From G025836975 sp048751585 (lineage in GTDB: Bacteria; Pseudomonadota; Gammaproteobacteria; Burkholderiales; Burkholderiaceae_B): 64,000 nucleotides of DNA. Numbering within the stretch: the stretch's first letter is position 1; every line of letters starts with the position of its first letter. The DNA is taken from assembly GCF_048751585.1 (NCBI RefSeq), contig NZ_JAZHOB010000004.1:1-64000 (forward strand). The letters are read 5' to 3'. The notes under the pieces are model-generated. The model was not told the origin of the DNA and did not search any database. It saw only the letters and a list, made by a program, of their open reading frames with translations. Shown in pieces: positions 16,664-24,811 of the stretch. The translations under genes were made by a program, and so were the position numbers.

Positions 16664-17896
16664 ATGAAGCAGACACAGAAAAACATCCGCAGTACCCAGC
16701 AGCCGACTCCCGAACAACGGGATGAGCGTCGGGCGCTGGGCTATGCGCTGGCCATACACGGTGCCCTGATCCTGTTCATGCTGTTCGGTTTCATCGCTTC
16801 GCCCAGCAATCCGAACCCCGTGCAGGTGGAGCTATGGGCAGACGGCACGACGCCTACCGCCGCGGAACCGGACACCGAACCTGAAACAGCGGAAGAAGCC
16901 AGCACCCCGCCCGAACCCGCACCGGAGCCGCCACCCACGCCCGAGCCCGAGCCTCAGCCCGCTCCCGAGCCGCCTCCACCGCCTCCGCCTCCGCCGCCAC
17001 CCCAGCAAAAGGCGCCGGTTCCCGAACCCGAGCCGGAAATAGATCCGGACATTGCCCTGGAGAAAGTCCGCAAAGAGCGCGAGGCGAAGGAAAAAGCCGC
17101 CCAGGAAGCCGCGGCAAAGGCAGCCCAGGAGAAAGCCGCGGCTGAAAAAGCCGCCGCCGAGAAGGCGGCAGCCGAAAAGAAAGCCAAGGAAGAAGCCGCC
17201 AAAAAGGCCCAGGAAGAAAAAGCGGCGGAGCAAAAGGCCCGCGAATTGGCAGCCGAAAAGGCAGCGGCCGAAAAGAAGGCCAAGGAAGAAGCGGCCCGGA
17301 AAGAGGCTGCGGCAAAGGCTGCAGCCGAGAAAGCCGCCGCCGAAAAGGCGGAGGCCGAGAAAAAGGCGGCGGAAGAAAAGAAAGCCAAGGCAGCCGCTGA
17401 AAAAGCGGCGGCCGAGAAAGCCGCGGCTGAAAAAGCCGCGACCGAGAAGGCTGCGGCCGAGAAAAAGGCCAAGGAAGCGGCAGCCAAGAAAGCGGCAGCC
17501 GAAAAAGCGGCGGCCGCCAAGCGTGAAGCCATCCGCGAAGCCATGCGCAGCGACGCCTTGGGCGCGGCGGGCATACCGGGCGGTACCGCCGACCGAAACC
17601 AGTCTGGCGGCGGAGGCAGCGACAGCGGCTATGCCGCCAAGGTGCGTGCCTGCGTTCGCCCGCGTGTCGTATACAACGTGCCGCCGCAACAAGGAAACAG
17701 CAACCCGACAGTACAATACAGGGTACAGCTCAAATCGAATGGCATCGTCGAAAACGTCGATATCAGGCGCTCATCGGGGAACCCCCGTTTCGACGAAGCG
17801 GTCAGAAAGGGTATTCAGGCCTGCTCGCCCTTCCCCAAACCGCCATCAGGCAAATACCCCTCGGAAATCGAGGGCGACTACCGAATGTACGATTAA
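16664..17896 (+). CDS. tolA: Tol-Pal system protein TolA
   Basis: 410 residues that link the TolQR stator to outer-membrane Pal and TolB. Domain I is a membrane anchor at about 25-44. Next comes a Pro/Glu-rich stretch at about 60-125. Domain II (about 130-290) is a long Ala/Lys/Glu-rich helix built of AAAEKKAKE-like repeats that spans the periplasm. The C-terminal domain III (about 310-410) has YAAKVRACVRPRVVYN and FPKPPSG. The repetitive coding DNA produces long false ORFs in other frames and on the other strand. A ribosome-binding site is not obvious. Confidence 0.95.
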   Translation: MKQTQKNIRSTQQPTPEQRDERRALGYALAIHGALILFMLFGFIASPSNPNPVQVELWADGTTPTAAEPDTEPETAEEASTPPEPAPEPPPTPEPEPQPAPEPPPPPPPPPPPQQKAPVPEPEPEIDPDIALEKVRKEREAKEKAAQEAAAKAAQEKAAAEKAAAEKAAAEKKAKEEAAKKAQEEKAAEQKARELAAEKAAAEKKAKEEAARKEAAAKAAAEKAAAEKAEAEKKAAEEKKAKAAAEKAAAEKAAAEKAATEKAAAEKKAKEAAAKKAAAEKAAAAKREAIREAMRSDALGAAGIPGGTADRNQSGGGGSDSGYAAKVRACVRPRVVYNVPPQQGNSNPTVQYRVQLKSNGIVENVDIRRSSGNPRFDEAVRKGIQACSPFPKPPSGKYPSEIEGDYRMYD

Positions 17897-17911
17897 CAGG
17901 AGATAGTAGAT

Positions 17912-19222
17912 ATGACAGCCGTCACTCCAGCCAAAACCGCCGCGCCCAGCCTTTGGCGCGCCTGGGCTTTCGGGATACTGGCGCTCGCCGCCGGCCTGCT
18001 TGCCGCAGGTCCCGCCCAAGCCCAGCTAAGGGTCGACATTTCGGGGGTAGGCGCCACCCAGTATCCCATCGCCATCGCCGATTTTGCCGGCGACGCGCAA
18101 GGCCAGGCCGTGGCCGAAGTCATACGCGCCGACCTTACCCGATCAGGCCAATTCCAACTGATCAATGCCACCGGCGCCGGCCTGAATCTGGAAAGCTCCA
18201 TCGCTTACGACCAATGGCGCAATCGCGGCGCCGATTATCTGGCTTATGGCGCCATCACGCAGTCCGGCGGCCAATACAACGTCAGCTACCGCTTGGTGGA
18301 TTCGGTTCGCAAGACCCAACTCGACGGCGTCGCGTTCACCGGCACCGAAAAAGAGCTGCGCCGCATTTCCCATCAGATAGCGGATCGCATCTACGAAAAA
18401 GTTACCGGCGTGCGCGGCGTCTTCTCGACGCGTATTGCCTACGTGTTGCAAACGGGCAACAGCTATGAGTTACAAATTGCTGACGCGGACGGACAAAATC
18501 CGCAAGTGATGCTGCGCTCGAAGCAGTCCATTATTTCACCGGCCTGGTCGCCCGACGGCAAACAACTGGCCTATGTCAGTTTCGAATCCGGCAAGCCGGT
18601 TGTCTACGTGCAGACCCTGGCGTCGGGCCAGCGCGTTCCGCTGGCCAACTTCAAGGGCAACAACAGCGCTCCGGCATGGTCGCCCAACGGACAGCAACTG
18701 GCCATCGTTCTTTCGCGCGACAGCATCTCGCAAATCTACACCATCAATGCCGACGGATCCGGACTGCGGCGCATCATGCGTTCACCCCTGATCGACACCG
18801 AACCGCAATACACACCGGACGGCGGATCCATCGTTTTCACCAGCGATCGCGGCGGCAGCCCGCACATTTACAAAGTCCCTGTCAGCGGTGGGGATGCGCA
18901 ACGCATTACCTTTAACGGAAGTTACAATATCTCACCGGCCCTGTCGCCCGATGGAAACAACCTGGTGTACGTTACACGTAGAAATGGTGCTTTCCGGGTT
19001 GCAATACAAAACATGGGGTCCGGTTCCGAACAGTTGCTAACCGCCGGACCCGATGACGAGTCACCAAGTTTTGCACCGAACGGAATGCAAATCCTTTATA
19101 GTTCTGTACAAGGCGGCCGTAGTGTTTTAGCTGTTACTTCTGTTGATGGCCGCGTACGTCAAACGCTCTCAGCGCTTAACGGCAAAGTACGCGAACCGAC
19201 CTGGGGACCATTTACTAATTAA
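17912..19222 (+). CDS. tolB: Tol-Pal system protein TolB
   Basis: 436-residue periplasmic protein with a long signal peptide ending near residue 40 (GPAQA then QLRVDISGVG). The N-terminal alpha/beta domain is followed by a six-bladed beta propeller seen as repeated SPDGKQLAYVS, SPNGQQLAIVL, TPDGGSIVFTS and SPDGNNLVYVT motifs. It binds Pal and TolA and couples peptidoglycan-bound Pal to the energised inner-membrane complex. GGAGA precedes the start. pal follows after 33 bp. Confidence 0.97.
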   Translation: MTAVTPAKTAAPSLWRAWAFGILALAAGLLAAGPAQAQLRVDISGVGATQYPIAIADFAGDAQGQAVAEVIRADLTRSGQFQLINATGAGLNLESSIAYDQWRNRGADYLAYGAITQSGGQYNVSYRLVDSVRKTQLDGVAFTGTEKELRRISHQIADRIYEKVTGVRGVFSTRIAYVLQTGNSYELQIADADGQNPQVMLRSKQSIISPAWSPDGKQLAYVSFESGKPVVYVQTLASGQRVPLANFKGNNSAPAWSPNGQQLAIVLSRDSISQIYTINADGSGLRRIMRSPLIDTEPQYTPDGGSIVFTSDRGGSPHIYKVPVSGGDAQRITFNGSYNISPALSPDGNNLVYVTRRNGAFRVAIQNMGSGSEQLLTAGPDDESPSFAPNGMQILYSSVQGGRSVLAVTSVDGRVRQTLSALNGKVREPTWGPFTN

Positions 19223-19255
19223 TTTTCAGTGTGACTCTTTTTCAAAGGAACTTAA

Positions 19256-19753
19256 ATGAGCTCGCGCATCGCAAGAAGCCTCACAATAGCCGTATTTGCA
19301 GCCAGTTTGGCTGCATGTAGCTCGGTGCCTCTAGACCAGTCCGGCAGCGGAACTGGCAGCGGCAACGGCTCGGCCAGTTCGGGGCAGATTATGGACCCAT
19401 TCAATCCGCAAAGCCCGCTCGCCCAACAGCGTTCGGTCTATTTCGATTTCGATAGCTACACCGTCCCTGATCAATACCGCAGCCTGGTGGAAATGCATTC
19501 TTCCTACCTCACCGGCCATGCTCAGCAAAAGATCCGCATCGAAGGCAACGCCGATGCCCGTGGCGGCTCCGAATACAACCTGGCCCTGGGCCAGCGCCGT
19601 TCGGACGCTGTTGCACGCATGATGACTTTGCTTGGCGTGAACAGCAACCAGATCGAAGCCATCAGCTTCGGCAAGGAGCGTCCAAAGGCATTGGGTAACA
19701 CCGAAGCCGACTACGCTGAAAACCGCCGTGCAGATATTGTTTATCAAAAGTAA
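19256..19753 (+). CDS. pal: Peptidoglycan-associated lipoprotein Pal
   Basis: 165-residue outer-membrane lipoprotein. The signal peptide ends in SLAAC with the lipidated Cys21. A short Gly/Ser linker leads to an OmpA-like peptidoglycan-binding domain with RSVYFDFDSYTV and IRIEGNADARGGSEYNLALGQRRSDAV. It anchors the outer membrane to the wall and is the main partner of TolB. It is followed by a hairpin with a T-rich tail before cpoB, which may lower downstream expression relative to this abundant protein. Confidence 0.97.
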   Translation: MSSRIARSLTIAVFAASLAACSSVPLDQSGSGTGSGNGSASSGQIMDPFNPQSPLAQQRSVYFDFDSYTVPDQYRSLVEMHSSYLTGHAQQKIRIEGNADARGGSEYNLALGQRRSDAVARMMTLLGVNSNQIEAISFGKERPKALGNTEADYAENRRADIVYQK

Positions 19754-19774
19754 TATCTGAACGCGTTTCCCTGC

Positions 19775-19808
19775 AACGCCGTGGCGGCATTCCGCCGCGG
19801 CGTTTTCA
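19775..19808 (+). terminator. Hairpin between pal and cpoB, probable attenuator
   Basis: AACGCCGTGGCGG pairs with CCGCCGCGGCGTT around a four-base loop, with one wobble pair, and TTTTCATTT follows the right arm. It sits inside the operon, 21 bases after pal, so it is likely a partial terminator or mRNA 3'-end protector. Confidence 0.7.
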
Positions 19809-19825
19809 TTTGAACGGAACCGAAA

Positions 19826-20515
19826 ATGAGCGTTTATCCTACGTCCCTGCGCACCGTCGTACTCGCCACCAGCCTCTCCCTGTTTACGGCATTTGCCGCC
19901 CCCGCACAGGCATTTTCCGACGATGAGGCGCGTCGCGCCATTCTGGAACTGCGCGAACAGATCAAACAGTTGACCGATCAGAACCGGCAAGCACGCTTGC
20001 AACTGGCCGATCAGATGGAAGTCCTGCAGCATGAAATGGCCAGCATGCGCGGCCAACTGGAACAATTGAACTGGCAGGCCGATCTTGAGAAACGCTCCAG
20101 CCAGGATCAATCGGGCGGCAACACCACCAAAGTGGCCGATCCGCAAGAGCAGGCCGCGTATGAAACGCCCATGGGCCTGTTCCGCGCCGGCAAATACAAA
20201 GAAGCCGCAGCCAGCTTCGCGACCTTCCTGGAAGCCTACCCGGACAGCCAACTGGCCCCTGAAGCGCGCTTCTATCAAGGCAGCAGCCGCTATGCCAGCA
20301 AGGATTTCAAAGGTTCCATCCAGGGCCTGACCGCCATGGTCAAGGCCACGCCGCAAGACCCGCGCGCTCCGGATGCCCTGCTGGTCATCGCCGCCAGCCA
20401 GATCGAACTGAATGATATGGCCGGCGCCAAGGCCAGCCTGCAGAAAATCGTCAAGGACTACCCGCAAACTTCGGCCGCCGAAACGGCCAAGAGCCGCCTG
20501 AAGCTACTGCAGTAA
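19826..20515 (+). CDS. cpoB: Cell division coordinator CpoB (YbgF)
   Basis: 229-residue periplasmic protein. The signal peptide ends near AQA (PAQAFSDDEARRAI). An N-terminal trimerising coiled coil follows (ELREQIKQLTDQNRQARLQLADQME). The C-terminal TPR domain has YETPMGLFRAGKYKEAAASFATFLEAYPDSQLAPEARFYQG. CpoB coordinates Tol-driven outer-membrane constriction with septal peptidoglycan synthesis. Its stop overlaps the start of the FecCD permease (TAATG), which is an unusual continuation of the Tol-Pal operon. Confidence 0.95.
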   Translation: MSVYPTSLRTVVLATSLSLFTAFAAPAQAFSDDEARRAILELREQIKQLTDQNRQARLQLADQMEVLQHEMASMRGQLEQLNWQADLEKRSSQDQSGGNTTKVADPQEQAAYETPMGLFRAGKYKEAAASFATFLEAYPDSQLAPEARFYQGSSRYASKDFKGSIQGLTAMVKATPQDPRAPDALLVIAASQIELNDMAGAKASLQKIVKDYPQTSAAETAKSRLKLLQ

Positions 20516-21558
20516 TGTCCGCCAGCATGTCGGCCGGCGCCGCCTATCGGCAAGCATGGAGGCGCCGCAAGACGTTTCTGGCGTTGCTCGTCGCCGCCAT
20601 CGCCTGCCTGGCCGTCATCGACTTGACGCTGGGGCCGGCCGACATAAACCTGCCGGCGCTTGCGCAGGCGGTGTTGTCTCCCGGCTTCGCCGACCCAACC
20701 ACACAAGCCATTATCTGGGAAATACGCCTGCCGCAAGCCTTGATGGCGGTGCTGGTCGGCGCCTCGCTGGGACTGGCTGGCGCCGAAATGCAAACCGTGC
20801 TGAACAATCCGTTGGCCAGCCCGTTCACCCTTGGCGTTTCGTCCGCCGCCGCCTTGGGCGCGGGCGTTACCTTGGTGTTCGATTGGCATTTTCCCTTCAT
20901 GCCCACGCAGTACGCGCTGGTCTTCAATGCCTTTGTCCTGGCGCTGCTATGCACGCTGCTGCTCGATGCCGTGGCGCGTCGGGCGCGGATCGGCGCCGCG
21001 GCCATCGTCCTGTTCGGCATTGCACTGGTGTTCACCTTCAACGCCCTGCTGTCCCTGGTGCAATTGACGGCCAATGCCGCCTCTTTGCAGGATCTGGTGT
21101 TCTGGATGATGGGCAGCCTGGCCCGCAGCGACTGGATCAAGCTTTCCATGATGGCGGCAGCCCTGCTGCTCACCCTTCCCTTTTCCCTGCGCCGCGCCTG
21201 GCAGCTTACCGCCCTGCGTTTCGGCGACGATCGTGCCGCCGGCTTCGGTGTCGATCCGCAGCGCATCCGGCGCGGCGCCTTATTGCGGGTAAGCGTACTG
21301 GCCTCGCTGGCGGTTGCCCTGGTCGGGGTCATCGGCTTCATAGGGCTGATCGCTCCTCATATCGCCAGGAGACTATGGGGCGAGGACCACCGCTGGTATT
21401 TGCCCGCCAGCGCGGGCATAGGCGCAGCCATCCTTGCCGGTGCTTCGGTCGCGGCAAAGCTTATCAGCAGCCATGCCGTGATTCCCGTGGGCATCGTCAC
21501 GACGCTGGTGGGCATTCCGTTCTTCATTCTTGCCCTGATGCGCCGGACCGTGCATTAG
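20515..21558 (+). CDS. FecCD/BtuC-family ABC permease
   Basis: 347 residues with about ten membrane spans, typical of permeases for siderophores, heme or cobalamin. Family motifs include RLPQALMAVLVGASLGLAGA, a mid-protein NPLASPFTLGVSSAAALGA and the C-terminal VGVIGFIGLIAPHIARRL (ATPase-coupling loop) with VPVGIVT-like IPVGIVTTLVG. The start shares a base with the cpoB stop and the ATPase gene follows within two bases. No periplasmic binding protein or TonB receptor is next to it, so the substrate is unknown. Confidence 0.92.
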   Translation: MSASMSAGAAYRQAWRRRKTFLALLVAAIACLAVIDLTLGPADINLPALAQAVLSPGFADPTTQAIIWEIRLPQALMAVLVGASLGLAGAEMQTVLNNPLASPFTLGVSSAAALGAGVTLVFDWHFPFMPTQYALVFNAFVLALLCTLLLDAVARRARIGAAAIVLFGIALVFTFNALLSLVQLTANAASLQDLVFWMMGSLARSDWIKLSMMAAALLLTLPFSLRRAWQLTALRFGDDRAAGFGVDPQRIRRGALLRVSVLASLAVALVGVIGFIGLIAPHIARRLWGEDHRWYLPASAGIGAAILAGASVAAKLISSHAVIPVGIVTTLVGIPFFILALMRRTVH

Positions 21559-21559
21559 C

Positions 21560-22357
21560 ATGAACAGCCCGCCACTATCCCCTATCCTTCACGTAGAAGG
21601 CCTGTCATGCAAGCTGGGCGGCAATCAGGTCCTGCGGGAGCTGACGCTGCCGCCCTTGCGCGGCGGCGAACTGGTTGCGCTGCTGGGCCCCAACGGCAGC
21701 GGAAAATCGACACTGCTCAGAAGCATTGCCGGACTGGCTCCGGCCCGCTTCGATGCCCTGGCACTGAACAAGTTGGATTTGCGCGGGCTGCCCGCCAGGT
21801 CGCGTGCCGAAACCGTCCGCTACCTGCCGCAGTTCCTGCCCGACTCCATACACCTGACCGTCACCGAAGCCTTGCTTGTTGCGCTGAACGCCCGCGGCGC
21901 CCTGGCCCCGGCCGTCTCCATGGCGCGCACCGAGGCTGTGCTGGACAGCCTGGGCATAGGCAGCCTGGGGCCGCGCTTCCTGGACGAGCTTTCCGGCGGG
22001 CAAAAGCAATTGGTCGGATTGGCGCAGGCTTTGGCCGACGAGCCGGCCGTGCTGCTTCTGGATGAACCGCTGGCATCGCTGGACCTTAACTTCCAGCATC
22101 ACGCCATGCTGCTGCTAAAGCGGCTGGCCGCCGATCGCGGCCTGCTGGTGGTGATCGTTGCGCATGACTTGAACATCGCCCTGCGCTACGCCGACACCGC
22201 CCTGCTGCTGCATCAGGGGCGGCTGCTGGCTGCCGGGGAACCGCTATCCGTCATTACGCCCGCATCCATTGCCCAGGCCTTCCAGGTCCGCGCGCGCGTC
22301 GAATCGTGCAGCCTGGGCTACGCCAACGTCCTGGTGGACGACCTTATCCAACTCTAG
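21560..22357 (+). CDS. ABC transporter ATP-binding protein of FecE/BtuD type
   Basis: 265 residues with a complete nucleotide-binding domain: Walker A GPNGSGKST near 42-50, Q-loop in RYLPQFLPD, signature LSGGQKQL, Walker B VLLLDEPLASLD and H-loop VIVAHDLN. It energises the FecCD permease encoded one base upstream. The pair would import an iron complex, heme, cobalamin or similar ligand. An alpha/beta hydrolase follows after nine bases and may act on the imported compound. Confidence 0.92.
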   Translation: MNSPPLSPILHVEGLSCKLGGNQVLRELTLPPLRGGELVALLGPNGSGKSTLLRSIAGLAPARFDALALNKLDLRGLPARSRAETVRYLPQFLPDSIHLTVTEALLVALNARGALAPAVSMARTEAVLDSLGIGSLGPRFLDELSGGQKQLVGLAQALADEPAVLLLDEPLASLDLNFQHHAMLLLKRLAADRGLLVVIVAHDLNIALRYADTALLLHQGRLLAAGEPLSVITPASIAQAFQVRARVESCSLGYANVLVDDLIQL

Positions 22358-22366
22358 TCTGATCCC

Positions 22367-23188
22367 ATGCAGCCCAACCTTGAACCCCTGCGGCATACCT
22401 TTGCCCATCCCGACCATCCCCTGCACTATATCGAGGCCGGCAGCGGCGAAACGCTGCTGCTGATACATGGATCCTTGTGCGATTACCGCTATTGGCGCTG
22501 GCAACTGCCCGCGCTATCGGGCCAGTATCGGCTGGTCGCGCCCAGCCTGCGCGGATACTGGCCGGACGCCTTCACCGCCGAGGACCCCAGCTTCAGCATA
22601 GAGCGGCATACCCGCGATCTGGCCGCCTTTATCCGGCAGATCGATGATGGCAGGCCGGTTCACATTCTGGGGCATTCGCGCGGAGCGCAGGTGGCGCTGG
22701 AGCTGGCCTGCGCGGCTCCAGCGCTGACGCGCAGCCTGACCCTGGCCGATCCCGGATTCCAGCTGGATGGAGAACCGCCGGCCCCCTCTTTCCATGGCGA
22801 GGTCGTCCAGCTGCTGCAAGACGGGCAGATCGAACTTGCCTTGTCCCGCTTCGTGGATGCGGTCAATGGCCCGGGAACATGGAAGCAAATGGTCGGATGG
22901 TTCAAGACCATGGTCAAGGACAATGCCTACACGCTGCTGTCGCAGTTTCGGGAAGTCAATCTGTGCGTCGACCTGGACCGTGCAAGCCGCCTGCAATGTC
23001 CGGTGCAACTGATAGGCGGGGCAAACAGCCCCGCCCGTTATGGCGGCAGGCTGGATGCCCTGGAGAAAGCCATAGGCCAGGCAAGCCGCACGACGATCCC
23101 GCTGGCGTCGCACGGCATGAACCTGGCCAATCCCAAAGCCTTCAACCAGGCGGTCGCCCGATTCCTGGAATCAACGCACAGCCCCTGA
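22367..23188 (+). CDS. Alpha/beta hydrolase
   Basis: 273 residues, cytoplasmic (no signal peptide). The oxyanion motif HGSLCDYRYW is near residue 35 and the nucleophile elbow GHSRGA carries the catalytic Ser at about 106. A C-terminal SHGMNLANP supplies the likely catalytic His. The substrate cannot be read. The nine-base gap to the ABC ATPase suggests cotranscription, so release or processing of an imported ester is one possibility (inference only). It is convergent with the copper chaperone gene. Confidence 0.8.
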   Translation: MQPNLEPLRHTFAHPDHPLHYIEAGSGETLLLIHGSLCDYRYWRWQLPALSGQYRLVAPSLRGYWPDAFTAEDPSFSIERHTRDLAAFIRQIDDGRPVHILGHSRGAQVALELACAAPALTRSLTLADPGFQLDGEPPAPSFHGEVVQLLQDGQIELALSRFVDAVNGPGTWKQMVGWFKTMVKDNAYTLLSQFREVNLCVDLDRASRLQCPVQLIGGANSPARYGGRLDALEKAIGQASRTTIPLASHGMNLANPKAFNQAVARFLESTHSP

Positions 23189-23193
23189 CGGCC

Positions 23194-23760
23194 TTAATGC
23201 GTTTTGGTATTGGCCGGCTTGACCTCGCACTGCGCGCTGGCCTTTTCCCCCGTGTCGAACAGGAAGTTCATGCTTACGCTGCTGCCCACGGCCGGCGCGG
23301 CGGCCGGCTTCTCGAGCATGGCGTGATAGCTGCCGGGCTTGAACTCCAGCTGGCCGCCGGCCGGAATGACGATGTCATGCGTTTCCGACATTTTGCTCAT
23401 GCCGTCCTGATGAGTGGTCTGGTGCAGCATGACCATGCCGTAAGTGGCCGACGCCGCGCTTTGCAGTTTGACGGGCTTGCCGCCGGTATTCTTTATCAGA
23501 AAGTAGCCGGCGGACGGCGCCGGCGCGGGCAGCGAGCGGATCCAGCAAGCCGAAACTGACAGCGTCGAAGAAGTCTTGGCCTTGGCCGCGGCCTGCGCCT
23601 GACCGCCCATGTCGTGGCCGTGCGCGGCGTGCGCATGGCCTGCGTGGGCCATGGGCATCGCGGCATCACCCTGCTGGGCTTGAACACTCGCAGCCTGTGC
23701 GGACAGGGCTGGCAACGCGCCGCCAAAAGCCAGAAGGCAGGTCAAAATTATTTTTTTCAT
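23194..23760 (-). CDS. Periplasmic copper chaperone PCu(A)C
   Basis: 188 residues with a signal peptide (LTCLLAFGGALPALSAQA). A His/Met-rich segment follows (MPMAHAGHAHAAHGHDM), then the PCu(A)C domain. The Cu(I) site pattern is visible as MLHQTTHQDGMSKM with a later HAML, matching the H-x-M spacing of the family. Such proteins deliver copper to the CuA site of cytochrome oxidase. ATG 23760 has AGGA seven bases upstream and is preferred to the adjacent GTG at 23763. A DUF2946-like gene lies upstream on the same strand. Confidence 0.92.
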   Translation of the reverse strand: MKKIILTCLLAFGGALPALSAQAASVQAQQGDAAMPMAHAGHAHAAHGHDMGGQAQAAAKAKTSSTLSVSACWIRSLPAPAPSAGYFLIKNTGGKPVKLQSAASATYGMVMLHQTTHQDGMSKMSETHDIVIPAGGQLEFKPGSYHAMLEKPAAAPAVGSSVSMNFLFDTGEKASAQCEVKPANTKTH

Positions 23761-23791
23761 CACGAAATCCTAAATCATGGAATTGGTTCTA

Positions 23792-23820
23792 TTCGATTAC
23801 TCGAACACAATACGTTCGAA
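23792..23820. promoter_or_regulatory. Triple TTCGA inverted repeat upstream of the copper chaperone gene
   Basis: TTCGA-N4-TCGAA is a perfect dyad at 23792-23805. Its right arm pairs again with TTCGAA at 23815-23820, giving three alternating half-sites within 30 bp, 32-60 bp upstream of the chaperone ATG. This is the expected place for an operator, but I do not recognise the regulator. Confidence 0.4.
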
Positions 23821-23888
23821 ATTTCCGGCCATGCCTGATACGGATCAAACCCGGCCGGAATCGTACGCGGCGCTTGCGGCGCCGGGCT

Positions 23889-24299
23889 TCATGCGCGGTA
23901 GGGGGGAGCTCGCGAGCCCAGCGGCGGCCCGCGCACGATATGCGCTTGCACCATCGCGGCCGGCATGATGAAAATGGCGTAGGCAAGGTAGAAAACCGCC
24001 GGCGTCAGCGCCGGCGCGGCCAGCGGCAGAACCGCCTGGCTTGCCGCGGCGCTGAAGACACAGTGAAGTATTGGCGCCTCGGTGGGCGCATTCGATTTTC
24101 GGGGTACCGCATTTTGCGCCACGCCGGCGGGCAGGCCGGCTATGCAGAAAGTCATGCCCGGGATGCCGGCCTGGCCGTTCGCCTGCGCCGGCATGAAGCC
24201 CGACGGGATCACGGCGCGCAACAGAAACACCAACAGCAGCACGCCCGAAAAAGCGCGCCACCGTGCTCCCGAAGAGAAAATACGCATAGGCCTATCCAT
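23889..24299 (-). CDS. DUF2946-like small exported protein
   Basis: About 136 residues. A hydrophobic N-terminal segment contains FSGVLLLVFLLRAVIPSGFMPA, close to the LLRA-IPAGFMP pattern of DUF2946-type proteins. Two cysteines follow (MTFCIAGL and LHCVFS). A second hydrophobic segment near the C-terminus reads VFYLAYAIFIMPAAMVQAHI. DUF2946 genes often sit beside PCu(A)C and copper genes, as here. The start is uncertain: ATG 24299 or ATG 24287. No function is established. Confidence 0.65.
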   Translation of the reverse strand: MDRPMRIFSSGARWRAFSGVLLLVFLLRAVIPSGFMPAQANGQAGIPGMTFCIAGLPAGVAQNAVPRKSNAPTEAPILHCVFSAAASQAVLPLAAPALTPAVFYLAYAIFIMPAAMVQAHIVRGPPLGSRAPPYRA

Positions 24300-24347
24300 C
24301 GAATCGAAGTGTACTATGTCGAAAGACCCGCCACTACCGCACCCAGC

Positions 24348-24785
24348 ATGAACACCACCGCGCACGCCGACACGCCCAAAATCACGATTGCCGAATTCGA
24401 ACAGCTTCTGGATAGCCATCACCCCTTCGCCGGGGTATTGGAGATCGACATCCTGGAAATCGGCGCGGGCAAGTCGATATTGCGCCTGCCTGAACGCCGC
24501 TCCCACCAAAGGCTGGGCGGCATGATAGCCGGGCCCATGCTGATGGGCCTGGCCGACCTGGCGCTCTATGCCGCCATCGTCGGAGGCACCGGAAATCGTG
24601 ACGCGGTTACCGCCAGCCTTAGCATGAACTTCCTGCGCAAGACGCCGCCCGGAGGCGTGCTGGCCCATGCCACCATCCTGAAAACCGGCCGCATGGCCGC
24701 CGGCGAGGTCCTGTTGGTGCCCGAGGCGGGGGGTGCGCCCGTGGCTCAGGCGATCAGCACCTGGGCGCTGCCCCGCAACGCCTGA
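24348..24785 (+). CDS. PaaI-type hotdog thioesterase
   Basis: 145 residues with a single hotdog domain. The helix segment RLGGMIAGPMLMGLADLALYAAIVG and the following strand DAVTASLSMNFLRKTPPGG correspond to the core of PaaI/YdiI-like acyl-CoA thioesterases. The long open frame starting at 23697 is only a read-through; ATG 24348 gives the domain its normal length. The substrate acyl group is unknown. The MATE exporter gene lies 26 bp downstream. Confidence 0.82.
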   Translation: MNTTAHADTPKITIAEFEQLLDSHHPFAGVLEIDILEIGAGKSILRLPERRSHQRLGGMIAGPMLMGLADLALYAAIVGGTGNRDAVTASLSMNFLRKTPPGGVLAHATILKTGRMAAGEVLLVPEAGGAPVAQAISTWALPRNA

Positions 24786-24811
24786 GGCCGGTTTCCAGGC
24801 GACATTTATCG

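Noticed and set aside
16832..17716. Long Phe/Leu/Gly-rich ORF on the minus strand in tolA
   Set aside because: A by-product of the Ala/Lys/Glu repeat of TolA domain II read backwards; no independent signal.
17052..17906. Arg/Pro/Lys-rich 284-codon ORF in another frame of tolA
   Set aside because: Low-complexity shadow of the TolA repeat without a start site or domain.
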